Positions 32,183 through 41,405 are shown, counted from the first letter of the stretch. The stretch is DNA of 64,000 nt from Paenibacillus_E sp042676385 (GCF_042676385.1 NZ_JBHTHA010000014.1:1-64000); one strand, 5' to 3'. Made by a program: numbers and translations. The notes: a model not told the origin generated them from the sequence alone.

Positions 32183-35173
32183 ATGATAAATGAAGTAACA
32201 ACGGAAAGCTTTACCATAAAAATTAATGATCGGGAATACCTTTGTTCCCCGAACCAGAGTATCTTGGAAGCAGCTGAAGCTAACGATTATTACATCCCTC
32301 ATATTTGCTTCCATGGCAATTTGGGCTCGATCCAGTCCTGCGATACTTGTTTGGTGGAAGTGGACGGCGAATTGAAAAGAGCTTGTGCCACTGCGGCTAT
32401 GCCCGGAATGAAAGTCGATAGTATTTCTCCGAAGGCCAAGGAAGCCCAATTGGAGGCTATGCAGCGGATTTTGAAAAATCATGAGCTATACTGTACGGTT
32501 TGCGACAATAATAACGGCAACTGTATGGTTCACAATACGGCAGAGTATTTGCAAGTCGAGCACCAGAAATATGAATTTACGCCAAAACCTTATCCACAGG
32601 ATAACTCGCATCCGTTTTACCGTTACGAACCGGACCAATGCATTCTCTGCGGCCGATGTGTAGAAGCCTGTCAAGATCTTCAAGTGAATGAAACCTTAAC
32701 AATTGACTGGAGTCTGGAAAGACCGAGAGTTCTATGGGATAACGGGGTACCGATCGATGAATCCTCCTGTGTATCCTGCGGACACTGTGTAACCGTATGT
32801 CCCTGCAATGCGCTGATGGAAAAAACGATGCTCGGAGAGGCCGGTTATTTGACCCGCATCCCGAATGATCTCTTGTTGCCAATGATTGATATGACCAAAG
32901 AAATCGAACCTGGTTACCAGGAAATTTTCGCCGTCTCGGAAGTTGAAGCGGCGATGAGGAAGTCCAGAATTAATCGGACTAAAACCGTTTGCACTTATTG
33001 CGGCGTCGGCTGCAGTTTTGAAGTATGGACGAAAGACCGTAAAATTTTGAAGATCGAACCCCAACTGGAAGCGCCGGTCAATGGAATTTCGACATGCGTC
33101 AAAGGTAAGTTCGGATGGGATTTCGTGAATAGTGAAGAACGTTTAACCCAACCGTTGATCCGAAAAGGCGACAAATTTGTCGAAGCGACATGGGAAGAAG
33201 CGCTTTCTTTGATTGCCGGAAGGCTGAAAGAGATCAAGGATATCCATGGTCCCGATTCGATCGGTTACATTGCTTCCTCGAAATGCAGTAACGAAGAAAA
33301 CTACCTCTTCCAAAAGTTTGCCCGTGCCGTCATGGGAACCAACAATGTGGACAATTGCTCCCGTTATTGTCAATCTCCTGCAACGGCGGGGATTATGCGT
33401 ACCGTTGGAATTGGCGCTGATTCAGGAACCATTCGTGATATTGCAAGCAGCGATTTGGTGCTTGTGATTGGGGCAAACCCGGCGGAATCCCACCCCGTTT
33501 TGGCTACGCGGGTCAAACGCGCCCATAAGCTTCATGGTCAAAAACTGGTGGTGATCGATCTAAGAAAGCATGAACTGGCGGAAAGAGCAGACGTTTTTCT
33601 TCGTCCCAAACCGGGCACCGATTTAATCTGGCTGAATGCAGTGGCCAAGTATATCATCGATCAGGGATGGGAGGACAAGGAGTTTCTAAGCAATCGGGTT
33701 AATGGCTACGAGCCGTTTGTTCAATCCCTCGAGAAATTTACACTGGAATATGCGGAAGAAATGACGGGTCTAAAGAAAGCGGAGCTCATTCATCTCTCCA
33801 CTATGATTCATGAAGCCAAATCGGTTTGCGCTCTATGGGCGATGGGGGTTACCCAGCATCTCGGGGCGACGGACACAAGTACGGCAATATCCAATTTATT
33901 GTTGACCACCGGGAACTATGGGCGGCCCGGGGCAGGCGCCTATCCGTTAAGAGGCCATAACAATGTTCAGGGAGCTTGCGATTTCGGTACCATGCCCGCT
34001 TGGCTTCCAGGTTATGAAGCGATTCAAGATGAAAAGGCTCGAGCCCGCTATGAGCAAGCGTGGGGAGTCAAGCTTCCCGATAAACCGGGGCTGAATAACC
34101 ACCAAATGATTGAAGCCGTTCATCAAGGCAAACTGAAAGCCATGTATTTATTCGGTGAAGATATGGCGATTGTCGATTCCAACTCGAATCACGTGGACTC
34201 CGCCTTCGACAAGCTTGAATTTTTCGTCGTACAAGATATCTTCTTTTCGAAAACCGCCCAGTTTGCCGATGTGATACTTCCTGCCGCTCCAAGTTTGGAA
34301 AAAGACGGGACATTTACCAACACGGAGAGGCGGATCCAGCGGTTTCATAAAGTTTTCGAACCTTTAGGCAATTCCAAGCCAGACTGGGAAATTTTTCAGG
34401 AAATTGCCAATCGTCTGGGGGCAAATTGGAGCTATGAACATCCTAGTGAGCTTATGGCAGAAGCAGCAAGCCTTGCACCCATTTTTGCCGGGGTCAGTTA
34501 TGAACGGCTGGAAGGATGGAGCAGCTTGATTTGGCCCGTTGCGCCGAACGGAACGGATACACCTCTTTTATTTACAGAGCGGTTCGGATTTCCAGACGGA
34601 AAGGCCAAATTGTTCCCGGTGGATTGGACGCCGCCATTCGAAGCCGGCAAGGATTTCGACTTGCATTTGAACAACGGCCGGCTGCTCGAGCATTTCCATG
34701 AAGGAAACATGACCTACAAATCCAAAGGTATATCGCACAAGGTTCCAAGCGAGTGGCTGGAGGTATCGCCAGAGCTTGCGAAAGAACGCGGCATCGAAAG
34801 CGGCGCCTTAGTTCGTCTCACTTCACCTTATGGAACCGTGAAGGTACGGGTAGAGGTGACCGATCGGGTCAAAGGGAACGAGTTATATTTGTCTATGAAT
34901 ACATCTGAAGATCAATCGGCGGTGAACCGGTTGACAAGCAGTTATCACGATCGGATCACGCATACTCCGGCGTATAAAGAAATGGGTGTGAAAATGGAGA
35001 TTTTAGAGCGGACGGGCAAGCCGCCGTTGCCTCGCGTAAACTACCGATTTGGCAATCGAGTTCCGCAAATAGGCATAAAGGTGGAAGAGAAGTGGAAACG
35101 TTCCGATTATGTACCGATTCCGGAGATCATCGAAGGAGGGAATATCAGTGGCCAAGGCGATTACCTACATTGA
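32183..35173 (+). CDS. fdhF: Formate dehydrogenase subunit alpha, cysteine type (copy 1)
   Basis: The 996-aa molybdopterin enzyme oxidises formate to CO2. In order it has a 2Fe-2S ferredoxin-like domain (CFHGNLGSIQSCDTC), a His/Cys-rich segment (CTVCDNNNGNC), two 4Fe-4S clusters (CILCGRCVEACQ, CVSCGHCVTVCPC), a further 4Fe-4S motif (CTYCGVGCSFEVW) and the molybdopterin domains. The metal ligand is a cysteine (near residue 396 in NCSRYCQSP), not selenocysteine. This is the YrhE/YjgC type of Bacillus, a soluble multi-cluster protein. ATG 32183 follows GGGAGG. Its end overlaps the DUF1641 gene by 26 bp. Confidence 0.93.
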   Translation: MINEVTTESFTIKINDREYLCSPNQSILEAAEANDYYIPHICFHGNLGSIQSCDTCLVEVDGELKRACATAAMPGMKVDSISPKAKEAQLEAMQRILKNHELYCTVCDNNNGNCMVHNTAEYLQVEHQKYEFTPKPYPQDNSHPFYRYEPDQCILCGRCVEACQDLQVNETLTIDWSLERPRVLWDNGVPIDESSCVSCGHCVTVCPCNALMEKTMLGEAGYLTRIPNDLLLPMIDMTKEIEPGYQEIFAVSEVEAAMRKSRINRTKTVCTYCGVGCSFEVWTKDRKILKIEPQLEAPVNGISTCVKGKFGWDFVNSEERLTQPLIRKGDKFVEATWEEALSLIAGRLKEIKDIHGPDSIGYIASSKCSNEENYLFQKFARAVMGTNNVDNCSRYCQSPATAGIMRTVGIGADSGTIRDIASSDLVLVIGANPAESHPVLATRVKRAHKLHGQKLVVIDLRKHELAERADVFLRPKPGTDLIWLNAVAKYIIDQGWEDKEFLSNRVNGYEPFVQSLEKFTLEYAEEMTGLKKAELIHLSTMIHEAKSVCALWAMGVTQHLGATDTSTAISNLLLTTGNYGRPGAGAYPLRGHNNVQGACDFGTMPAWLPGYEAIQDEKARARYEQAWGVKLPDKPGLNNHQMIEAVHQGKLKAMYLFGEDMAIVDSNSNHVDSAFDKLEFFVVQDIFFSKTAQFADVILPAAPSLEKDGTFTNTERRIQRFHKVFEPLGNSKPDWEIFQEIANRLGANWSYEHPSELMAEAASLAPIFAGVSYERLEGWSSLIWPVAPNGTDTPLLFTERFGFPDGKAKLFPVDWTPPFEAGKDFDLHLNNGRLLEHFHEGNMTYKSKGISHKVPSEWLEVSPELAKERGIESGALVRLTSPYGTVKVRVEVTDRVKGNELYLSMNTSEDQSAVNRLTSSYHDRITHTPAYKEMGVKMEILERTGKPPLPRVNYRFGNRVPQIGIKVEEKWKRSDYVPIPEIIEGGNISGQGDYLH

Positions 35174-35627
35174 AAAGCATATACCCGATCAAGCGGAAGA
35201 AGAGGCCCAAGCGATTGAGCAAATACTAAAAGCTGCTGTGAATCATCGCGAAGCGCTGCTTGGATTCCTGGACATTCTGGGGGAGCTGCAAAAAATGGGG
35301 ATATTGGACGCTCTTCAGGGAATGCTGAAAAACAGCAAACAAATCGCGCTAATCGGGATCGATCAGTTGAATAAACCCGGCGCTCATCGAATCATTAAGA
35401 ATGGGATGGCAGCCGTGCAATTTTTGAGCAGCGTAGATCCTTCCAAGCTTCAAAAAATATTGAACGGCGTTGCCACCGGAGTAGAGCATGGCGTGGACCA
35501 AGAGGCGGATAAAAAACAACCGGGATTATGGACGATGGTCAAGACCTTGCGCGAGCCTGAAGTGATGTCATCTTTAAACATGATGACGAAATTTTTGCAG
35601 GGCATGGGCAGAGGGTTGAACAACTAA
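35148..35627 (+). CDS. DUF1641 protein, formate dehydrogenase partner (copy 1)
   Basis: A 159-aa helical protein that starts with GTG 35148 behind GGAGGG and overlaps the fdhF end. DUF1641 members (YrhD and YjgD in B. subtilis) nearly always sit beside this type of formate dehydrogenase. Recognisable parts are LLGFLDILGELQKMGILDALQGML and the C-terminal LREPEVMSSLNMMTKFLQGMGRGL. The role is unknown; a subunit that docks electron acceptors or the membrane is plausible. A paralogue lies at 37251-37730. Confidence 0.88.
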   Translation: MAKAITYIEKHIPDQAEEEAQAIEQILKAAVNHREALLGFLDILGELQKMGILDALQGMLKNSKQIALIGIDQLNKPGAHRIIKNGMAAVQFLSSVDPSKLQKILNGVATGVEHGVDQEADKKQPGLWTMVKTLREPEVMSSLNMMTKFLQGMGRGLNN

Positions 35628-35656
35628 CATTGACTTTCGTGAAAAGGGGTAGTTAC

Positions 35657-35883
35657 ATGGTTACCAAAACTATTGCCATTCGGGGAATGGATGATCAGGA
35701 AGATGCCGATAAAGTAAGTCACGCCTTGCATGAGGTTTGGGGCATAAATAAGAGGCGGAGGTCAGTTTGGCCCGAAAAGAAGCGGTGTTTACGTATGACG
35801 AAACTGCAGCTTCTTTCCGCGATTTTCACCAAGCTATTCTCGATCTCGGATTTGAAGTGAAGAAAGAGGACGGTGCAACATAA
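35657..35883 (+). pseudogene. HMA-like small protein, frameshifted
   Basis: ATG 35657 starts MVTKTIAIRGMDDQEDADKV, a heavy-metal-associated (CopZ-like) beta-alpha-beta start. After HALHEVWGI the reading frame runs into Arg-rich nonsense, while a different frame from about 35755 continues with a good second half (AEVSLARKEAVFTYDE, then FHQAILDLGFEVKK) and stops at 35881-35883. An apparent 2-base insertion near 35752 (AAG-AG-GCG) breaks the gene. The usual metal-binding GMTCxxC is replaced by GMDDQED, so even the intact ancestor would not bind copper in the standard way. It could be real decay, a sequencing error or programmed frameshifting. Confidence 0.6.
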
Positions 35884-36044
35884 TGCCAATGATTTGTGAA
35901 ATTTGCGGATGCGTCCAAGAAGCCGGAGAAGCCGCTCTTTTAAATGAACATGAACACCTCCATGTTTGTTCGACATGCATAATGGATAGGCAGCATTCCG
36001 AACTATTCCTGCAAAAAGAAATTGAACCATTTTTAAAGAACTGA
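35883..36044 (+). CDS. 53-aa zinc-ribbon-like protein
   Basis: The ATG overlaps the stop of the preceding HMA-like frame (TAATG). The 53-aa product has two Cys pairs, CEICGC near residue 5 and CSTC near residue 29, separated by a His-rich stretch (NEHEHLHV). This is the layout of a small treble-clef or rubredoxin-like zinc ribbon. It ends 35 bp before the converging response regulator. It appears to be the last gene of the formate dehydrogenase operon; it could bind zinc or iron, and no function is known. Confidence 0.65.
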   Translation: MPMICEICGCVQEAGEAALLNEHEHLHVCSTCIMDRQHSELFLQKEIEPFLKN

Positions 36045-36078
36045 ATATCGTCAATAGCCTTCGAAAGTGTTCTCGTAA

Positions 36079-36786
36079 TCAAGGTTGAAACTTGTAGCCG
36101 ACGCCCCGGATCGTTTTGATATGCCTCGGTTCCTTGGGGTCTTCTTCGATCCTCTTGCGCAGATTGGCGATGTGAACGTCGATCGCCCGGTCGTTCATGA
36201 AGGAATCGAAGCCCCGCAGCGCGTTGATCAGTGATTCGCGGTTGAATACTTTACCGGGGCTTGCACAAAACAGCCGCAGAATCTCGAATTCGGAGAAGGT
36301 GGTCTCCACTAGCTGCTTATTTACGTAAACGGATCTCCTTTTAGGATCAAGCGAAATTGCCGTACCTGCAATTGGATTGCTGTCTTCCGGCTGCTCCTGC
36401 TGCTCGGCGGCCGTTTGAAAAACGAGCTGGGTTCGGCGTAGCTTCGCCGTGATCCGGGCGGTCAATTCCCGCATGCTGAACGGCTTGCATATATAGTCAT
36501 CCGCGCCCGCCATTAATGCTTGAATCCGCTCGGACACGTCCGTCTTCATCGATACGACAAGGATCGGCACGTTCGAAGCGCTGCGAATGTCGCTGCATAG
36601 CTTCGTGCCGTCGATGTCGGGGAGCACGAGATCAAGTAAGACGATATTCGGTTCAAAGGCTTCCAGCTCGGCTAGTCCTTGAGCACCGGTTTCCGTCCGC
36701 CTCACCAAGTACCCTTCCACCGATAAGTACATCGACAACATCTCGCCGATCATGGCATCGTCTTCGATTAGAAGCACTTTGTGCAT
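36079..36786 (-). CDS. OmpR-family response regulator (orphan)
   Basis: The 235-aa protein has a receiver domain (LLIEDDAMIGEML, phospho-accepting Asp52 in NIVLLDLVLPDIDG, Lys in DYICKPFSMREL) and a winged-helix domain (FSEFEILRLFCASPGKVFNRESL, DRAIDVHIANLRKRIEEDPKEPRHI). No histidine kinase gene lies nearby. It is the last gene of the minus-strand group behind the second formate dehydrogenase, DUF1641 and PsiE genes, with 48 bp to psiE. It may control the formate or respiratory genes; this is inferred only from position. Confidence 0.85.
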   Translation of the reverse strand: MHKVLLIEDDAMIGEMLSMYLSVEGYLVRRTETGAQGLAELEAFEPNIVLLDLVLPDIDGTKLCSDIRSASNVPILVVSMKTDVSERIQALMAGADDYICKPFSMRELTARITAKLRRTQLVFQTAAEQQEQPEDSNPIAGTAISLDPKRRSVYVNKQLVETTFSEFEILRLFCASPGKVFNRESLINALRGFDSFMNDRAIDVHIANLRKRIEEDPKEPRHIKTIRGVGYKFQP

Positions 36787-36834
36787 CGGAAGGTCACCCT
36801 CTATTTATAATGGTAATGAAAATTGTTTGAATGT

Positions 36835-37230
36835 TCATTCATTCGAATACTTATGATATTTGATTTCCAGCAGAAAACTGACCAGGAGAACAAAAATAAC
36901 AGCGGACAAAAATAAATTTTCCTGGGGTTTTCCCTGGTTTACAATAATGAATCGAATGGTTGCCGTTATACCGATATAAAGCAGATATCGAATGGGAAAA
37001 TGATAATTTTCCTTGAAATATTTGACGACCATCGAAATAAAAGCAAAGTAAAGGAAAAATACAAGGATATCTTGCAAAATTTCGTGAACGTTTGAACTGG
37101 GATCGAACGTATATTGAAAGATGTTAGCCAGTTCACGGATCATAAAAAAGGTTAATATCAATCCAAGAAGAGTTAAGGAAACGTTCAAAATAATCTGGAA
37201 TCCTTTGATGATAAAGGTGTTTAATTTCAT
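36835..37230 (-). CDS. psiE: PsiE-family membrane protein
   Basis: The 131-aa protein has four membrane helices (IILNVSLTLLGLILTFFMI, ILVFFLYFAFISMVVKYF, RYLLYIGITATIRFIIV, LFLSAVIFVLLVSFLLEI) and fits the phosphate-starvation-inducible PsiE family (PF06146), whose function is unknown. It follows the second DUF1641 gene after 20 bp, apparently in the same operon as formate dehydrogenase copy 2. No Pho box is visible at this operon, so a phosphate role here is doubtful. Confidence 0.8.
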   Translation of the reverse strand: MKLNTFIIKGFQIILNVSLTLLGLILTFFMIRELANIFQYTFDPSSNVHEILQDILVFFLYFAFISMVVKYFKENYHFPIRYLLYIGITATIRFIIVNQGKPQENLFLSAVIFVLLVSFLLEIKYHKYSNE

Positions 37231-37250
37231 AACATCAACTCCTCGTAATA

Positions 37251-37730
37251 TTACTCTTTTAACCCTTTGCCCATTCCTTTCAGAAAACGAATCCCAAAAC
37301 CGATAGCGCGATTGATGTCCGGATCGTTCATGACTTTCATCAAATCAAGGATCCCGACTTTTTTAGGCGATTCCAAGTGTTCCTTTGCTTCTTCCATGCC
37401 GGAGGCCACGCTGCCTATCAGCTTTTTGGTAAGCTCAGGCTCCATTTCCGTCAAGACTCCGGCTGCACCCATGAGATTATTGATCATGTTGGTTACCGGT
37501 TTTCGAGTTGCCTGCCCGACAACGATTTTCGCGATTTCCGCTTTGGCTTTCAGCATCGAGTGGGCCGCTTCGAGAATTCCGCTGTCATGCAGTTCACGGA
37601 CCAGCTCTAACGTCCTTTTCAGTGCGGCATCGTGATCCACCAGATCAGCGGTGAGCTGATCCAGCGATTGCTTTTTCTTTTCTTCTTCTGAGAAAACCTT
37701 TTTCTTGATTGCCGTAATAGGCTTTGCCAT
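37251..37730 (-). CDS. DUF1641 protein, formate dehydrogenase partner (copy 2)
   Basis: The 159-aa protein is paralogous to the copy at 35148-35627. It shares the central helical region (LELVRELHDSGILEAAHSML) and the C-terminal PDINRAIGFGIRFLKGMGKGLKE. It starts 13 bp after the second formate dehydrogenase gene, so the pair FDH-DUF1641 is duplicated as a unit. The N-terminus is Lys-rich (AIKKKVFSEEEKKKQ). Confidence 0.88.
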   Translation of the reverse strand: MAKPITAIKKKVFSEEEKKKQSLDQLTADLVDHDAALKRTLELVRELHDSGILEAAHSMLKAKAEIAKIVVGQATRKPVTNMINNLMGAAGVLTEMEPELTKKLIGSVASGMEEAKEHLESPKKVGILDLMKVMNDPDINRAIGFGIRFLKGMGKGLKE

Positions 37731-37743
37731 GTCTTGGCCCCCC

Positions 37744-40686
37744 TTATTCTTGATCTACCAGGGATACATATCCGGGACGATTCCATTTCCGCTGTACTTC
37801 GACTCCGTTTTGCGGATGGCGCATTTTATATCGTGGACTGGTTCTTGGCAGTGGATTGTTACCTTCCAATTCCAGAATCTGCATCCGTACCTTGATTTGC
37901 TTATAGACAGGCGTATGCGTTTGGACATCGACTGCCCCGCCGGTTAACAAGTTAATCGCATTTTCATGGCTGGTTGAATGCATCGGAACGTAGACAGTTT
38001 TTCCTTGAGTGCGGTCGGAAATAACAACACGAAGCTTAATTGCGCCATAAGGCGACTCGAGACGAACCAGGGTTCCGTCCTTGATCCCGCGAACATTTGC
38101 GAGCTCCGGCGATAGTTCCACAAACACTTCAGGGAGCTTGTGCTGGATCCCTTTTGATTTGTTTGTAAGGTTGCCTTCGTGGAACTGTTCCAACAAACGG
38201 CCGTTGTTTAACGTCAAGTCGAATTCTTCAGGGAACTCTACTGGCGGAATATATTCAAAGAGAGCCAGACGCGCTTTTTTATCCGGGAAATTGAAACCTT
38301 TGGTATGGAGAAGCGGTGTATTGCTTCCGTCAGGGGATCCCCAGTGGAAACTGTTCCAGCCTTCCAATACATCGTAATTACATTGCGAGAAGAACGGTGT
38401 GAGCGAAGCCATTTCCGCAAAGATTTCACTCGGATGGCTATATTCCCATTCAAATCCCATATGTTTCGCAACCTGGGTGAAGATTAACCAGTCGGGTTTG
38501 CTATCGCCCTTTGGCTCAAGCACTTGATAAAGCCGCTGCACACGGCGTTCGGTATTCGTAAAAGTTCCTTCTTTTTCAAGCGAAGGCGAAGCAGGCAAAA
38601 TAATATCGGCAAATTCTGCTGTCTTGCTCAGGAACACGTCTTGCACCACAAGGAAATCGAGTTTCGAGAGCATTTCCTGGGTATGCCTGGAGTCAGCGTC
38701 CACCCATGCCATCTCTTCTCCTGCAATGTACATGGCCTTGAGTTCGCCGCGGTTGATTGCTTCCAGCATTTGAATGTTATCCAGACCAGGTTCGCCCGGA
38801 AGCTCTACGCCGTAAGCAGCTTCGAATTTAGCGCGAATCGCGTCGTCCGTGACCGGTTGGTACCCGGGGAAAATATTCGGCATGGTTCCCATGTCGGAAG
38901 CGCCTTGTACGTTGTTATGGCCGCGAAGCGGGAACGCACCGGCACCCGGACGCATGAAGTTCCCTGTAATAAGCAGCAGGTTGGCAATCGCGGCAGATGT
39001 ATGGGATCCCGCCACATTTTGCGTGACTCCCATTCCCCAGCAAATCGCGGTTCCGTCTGCGTCGCGGATCATTTTGGCTATTTCGATCAAGGTTTCTTTA
39101 GGAATACCTGTTTCTTTTTCAGCGAAATCCAAAGTGAATCGCTGCAGGAGTTTCAGGTATTCCGGGTAAAAGTTCACATGTTCTTCTATGAATTTCGGGT
39201 TATGCCAGTTTTGATCGATCATGTATTTGGCGACGGCTGATAACCAGACATAATCCGTTCCTTGTTTCGGACGAATGAACAAATCGGCGCGGTCCGCCAT
39301 TTCATGCCTGCGAAGGTCAACGGCGATGAGCTTTTGACCATGCAATTTGTGCGCGCGTTTGATGCGTGTGGCGAGCACAGGATGTCCTTCGGCGGGAGCG
39401 CATCCAACCAGGATGACAAGACCTGCAGAGGCGAGGTCCTTGATCGTACCGGAGTCGCCGCCGATACCGCCTGTCTGCTGCAGACCCCAAGATGCCGGGG
39501 ATTGACAGTAGCGGGAACAGTTATCGACATTGTTGGTTTGGAACACTTGACGGGCTAATTTCTGCATCAAATAGTTTTCTTCATTGGTGAATTTGGAAGA
39601 AGAAATGAATCCAAGTGAATTGCCGCCATATGTTTCTTTAATGAAACCCATTTTGCTGGCCATCAGGCTGAGTGCTTCTTCCCAAGTAGCTTCTACAAAT
39701 TCATCGCCTTGACGAATCAAGGGTTTCGTCAGACGTTCATCGCTGCCCACGAAATCCCAACCGAATTTCCCTTTTACGCAAGTCGAAATACCATTCACGG
39801 GCGCATCGGAAACGGGTTGAACCTTCAAAATTTTTCGTCCTTTGGTCCAAACTTCGAAGGAGCAGCCTACACCGCAAAACGTACAAACGGTTTTCGTTTT
39901 TTTCGTGCGTGTTTCACGCATGGAAGCTTCCGCCTCAGAGATGGCAAAGATGCCGCTGTAACCCGGTTCCACTTCTTTAATCAAATGAATCATCGGATTG
40001 AGCAGGTCCTTTTCGATTCCGCTCATAAACCCGGCTTCACCAAGCATCGATTTTTCCATCAAAGCGTTGCAAGGGCAGACGGTCACGCATTGACCACAGC
40101 TGACGCAGGAGGAATCGTTGATAGCAACTCCATCGTCCCAAATGACTCGAGGGCGGTCGGCTTCCCAATCAATCGATAAGGTCTCATTGACCTGAAGATT
40201 TTGGCATACCTCTACGCATTGGCCGCACGCGATACACTGGTTGGGATCGTAGCGATAGAAGGGATGAGACATATCGACTTCGCTTGGATCGGCCTTCGGT
40301 TTATACGGGTATTTTTGATGCTCGATTTCCATTAATTCCGCTGTGTTATGAAGCGCACAATTGCCGTTGTTGTTATCGCACACCGTACAGTAAAGCAAAT
40401 GGTTTTCCAAAAGCCTATCCATGGCTTCAGTTTGTGCTGCTTTTGCTCGCTCGGAAGACAATTGAATGTTCATGCCGTTTAAAGCTATCGTAGAACAGGA
40501 ACGCATTAGTTTTCCATCCACTTCCACGATACAGGTATCGCACGTCTGAATAGGATCCACTTCAGGTACATAACATATTTGAGGATGCTGAAGACCATTT
40601 GAGTTTATGGCCTCAAGTATGGTTGAACCTGATTGAACATCGTACTCCTTTCCATTCAATGCAATTCTGACTATGTCTTCACTCAT
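37744..40686 (-). CDS. fdhF: Formate dehydrogenase subunit alpha, cysteine type (copy 2)
   Basis: The 980-aa enzyme has the same domain order as copy 1: a 2Fe-2S domain (CYVEPVD-like region ending QTCDTC), CTVCDNNNGNC, CIACGQCVEVCQ, CVSCGQCVTVCPC, CTFCGVGCSFEVW, and the catalytic cysteine near residue 394 (NCSRYCQSP). The two copies are clearly paralogous over their full length. ATG 40686 follows AAAGGGG; 15 upstream in-frame residues lie across the leader terminator and are rejected. It is transcribed toward copy 1 and leads the operon FDH-DUF1641-psiE-response regulator. Confidence 0.93.
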   Translation of the reverse strand: MSEDIVRIALNGKEYDVQSGSTILEAINSNGLQHPQICYVPEVDPIQTCDTCIVEVDGKLMRSCSTIALNGMNIQLSSERAKAAQTEAMDRLLENHLLYCTVCDNNNGNCALHNTAELMEIEHQKYPYKPKADPSEVDMSHPFYRYDPNQCIACGQCVEVCQNLQVNETLSIDWEADRPRVIWDDGVAINDSSCVSCGQCVTVCPCNALMEKSMLGEAGFMSGIEKDLLNPMIHLIKEVEPGYSGIFAISEAEASMRETRTKKTKTVCTFCGVGCSFEVWTKGRKILKVQPVSDAPVNGISTCVKGKFGWDFVGSDERLTKPLIRQGDEFVEATWEEALSLMASKMGFIKETYGGNSLGFISSSKFTNEENYLMQKLARQVFQTNNVDNCSRYCQSPASWGLQQTGGIGGDSGTIKDLASAGLVILVGCAPAEGHPVLATRIKRAHKLHGQKLIAVDLRRHEMADRADLFIRPKQGTDYVWLSAVAKYMIDQNWHNPKFIEEHVNFYPEYLKLLQRFTLDFAEKETGIPKETLIEIAKMIRDADGTAICWGMGVTQNVAGSHTSAAIANLLLITGNFMRPGAGAFPLRGHNNVQGASDMGTMPNIFPGYQPVTDDAIRAKFEAAYGVELPGEPGLDNIQMLEAINRGELKAMYIAGEEMAWVDADSRHTQEMLSKLDFLVVQDVFLSKTAEFADIILPASPSLEKEGTFTNTERRVQRLYQVLEPKGDSKPDWLIFTQVAKHMGFEWEYSHPSEIFAEMASLTPFFSQCNYDVLEGWNSFHWGSPDGSNTPLLHTKGFNFPDKKARLALFEYIPPVEFPEEFDLTLNNGRLLEQFHEGNLTNKSKGIQHKLPEVFVELSPELANVRGIKDGTLVRLESPYGAIKLRVVISDRTQGKTVYVPMHSTSHENAINLLTGGAVDVQTHTPVYKQIKVRMQILELEGNNPLPRTSPRYKMRHPQNGVEVQRKWNRPGYVSLVDQE

Positions 40687-40715
40687 GGGAAAGACCCCTT
40701 TCAACATGTAAGAAA

Positions 40716-40776
40716 TAAAAAACTCCACCACAAGAACATGTATCTGAAATTCAGACGCATGTTCTTATGGTGGAGT
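40716..40776 (-). terminator. Intrinsic terminator inside the leader of formate dehydrogenase copy 2
   Basis: A long, nearly perfect inverted repeat (ACTCCACCA-AAGAACATG and CATGTTCTT-TGGTGGAGT arms with an inner CTGAA/TTCAG stem) ends in six T residues on the minus strand. It lies only 30 bp before the FDH start and after its promoter, with no minus-strand gene upstream to terminate. It therefore probably acts as an attenuator. Confidence 0.75.
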
Positions 40777-40893
40777 AGTATTTCAAGCATCTTCATACTT
40801 AAATGCCAATCCGCCATTTGAAAAATGTAATTAACGGCAAACAGAATTCACTGCCTGCACATCAATATGATAATGTCTATGATTAATGACACA

Positions 40894-40923
40894 ATTATAA
40901 CTCCGAATCGAAAAAGAATTCAA
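40894..40923 (-). promoter_or_regulatory. Sigma-A promoter for formate dehydrogenase copy 2
   Basis: On the minus strand TTGAAT, an 18-base spacer and TATAAT predict a start near 40887 and a leader of about 200 nt. The leader contains a GGCA...TGCC hairpin and an AAATG...CATTT hairpin before the terminator. The rest of the gap (40777-41025) also holds a weaker plus-strand promoter (TTTTGT-N17-TATGAT, -10 at 40974-40979) for the next gene. Confidence 0.65.
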
Positions 40924-41025
40924 CAGTTTTAGGCATGTCGATTCTGTGACTTTTGTATTTGACGTGTTTTTAGTATGATTAATGGGTATTCAGATTCTAC
41001 CAGGTTTTGAGAGAAGGGATAGCAA

Positions 41026-41370
41026 TTGAAAAAGGAAGCGGCTTTCAACGAACTCATTAGGAAAGTTCGAAAGGATTTGTTCGGCAAGGGACCCGAACGT
41101 ATCCATACTACATTTGTTGACAATATGGCTATTACCATGCTGCATGGGAATATGACCCCAACAGAAAAATTTATCGCAAGCGAGCCTGACGGCAAAGATA
41201 TGGTGCACGCAGCCCGAACGAAAATGATTCAAAAAATGTACACGACGAATTTCAAGGCCCAGTTAGAGCAATTGATGGAAACGAAGCTGGTCCATCTCTT
41301 TTCGGATATGAAAGTGGAAGAAGACGTCGCTGTGTCCGTTTTTGTGTTTGAACGTAAAATTCAGGAATAA
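41026..41370 (+). CDS. DUF2294 (YrhF-like) protein
   Basis: The 114-aa protein begins at TTG 41026 behind AGAAGGGA. DUF2294 members such as B. subtilis YrhF sit beside formate dehydrogenase genes. Recognisable segments are RKVRKDLFGKGPERIHTTFVDNMAITMLHGNMTPTEKF and the acidic-ended VEEDVAVSVFVFERK. There is no signal peptide or membrane helix. The function is unknown. Confidence 0.85.
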   Translation: MKKEAAFNELIRKVRKDLFGKGPERIHTTFVDNMAITMLHGNMTPTEKFIASEPDGKDMVHAARTKMIQKMYTTNFKAQLEQLMETKLVHLFSDMKVEEDVAVSVFVFERKIQE

Positions 41371-41405
41371 TAAGAAAAACAATAGAATTTCCGAAAAATT
41401 CGCAT

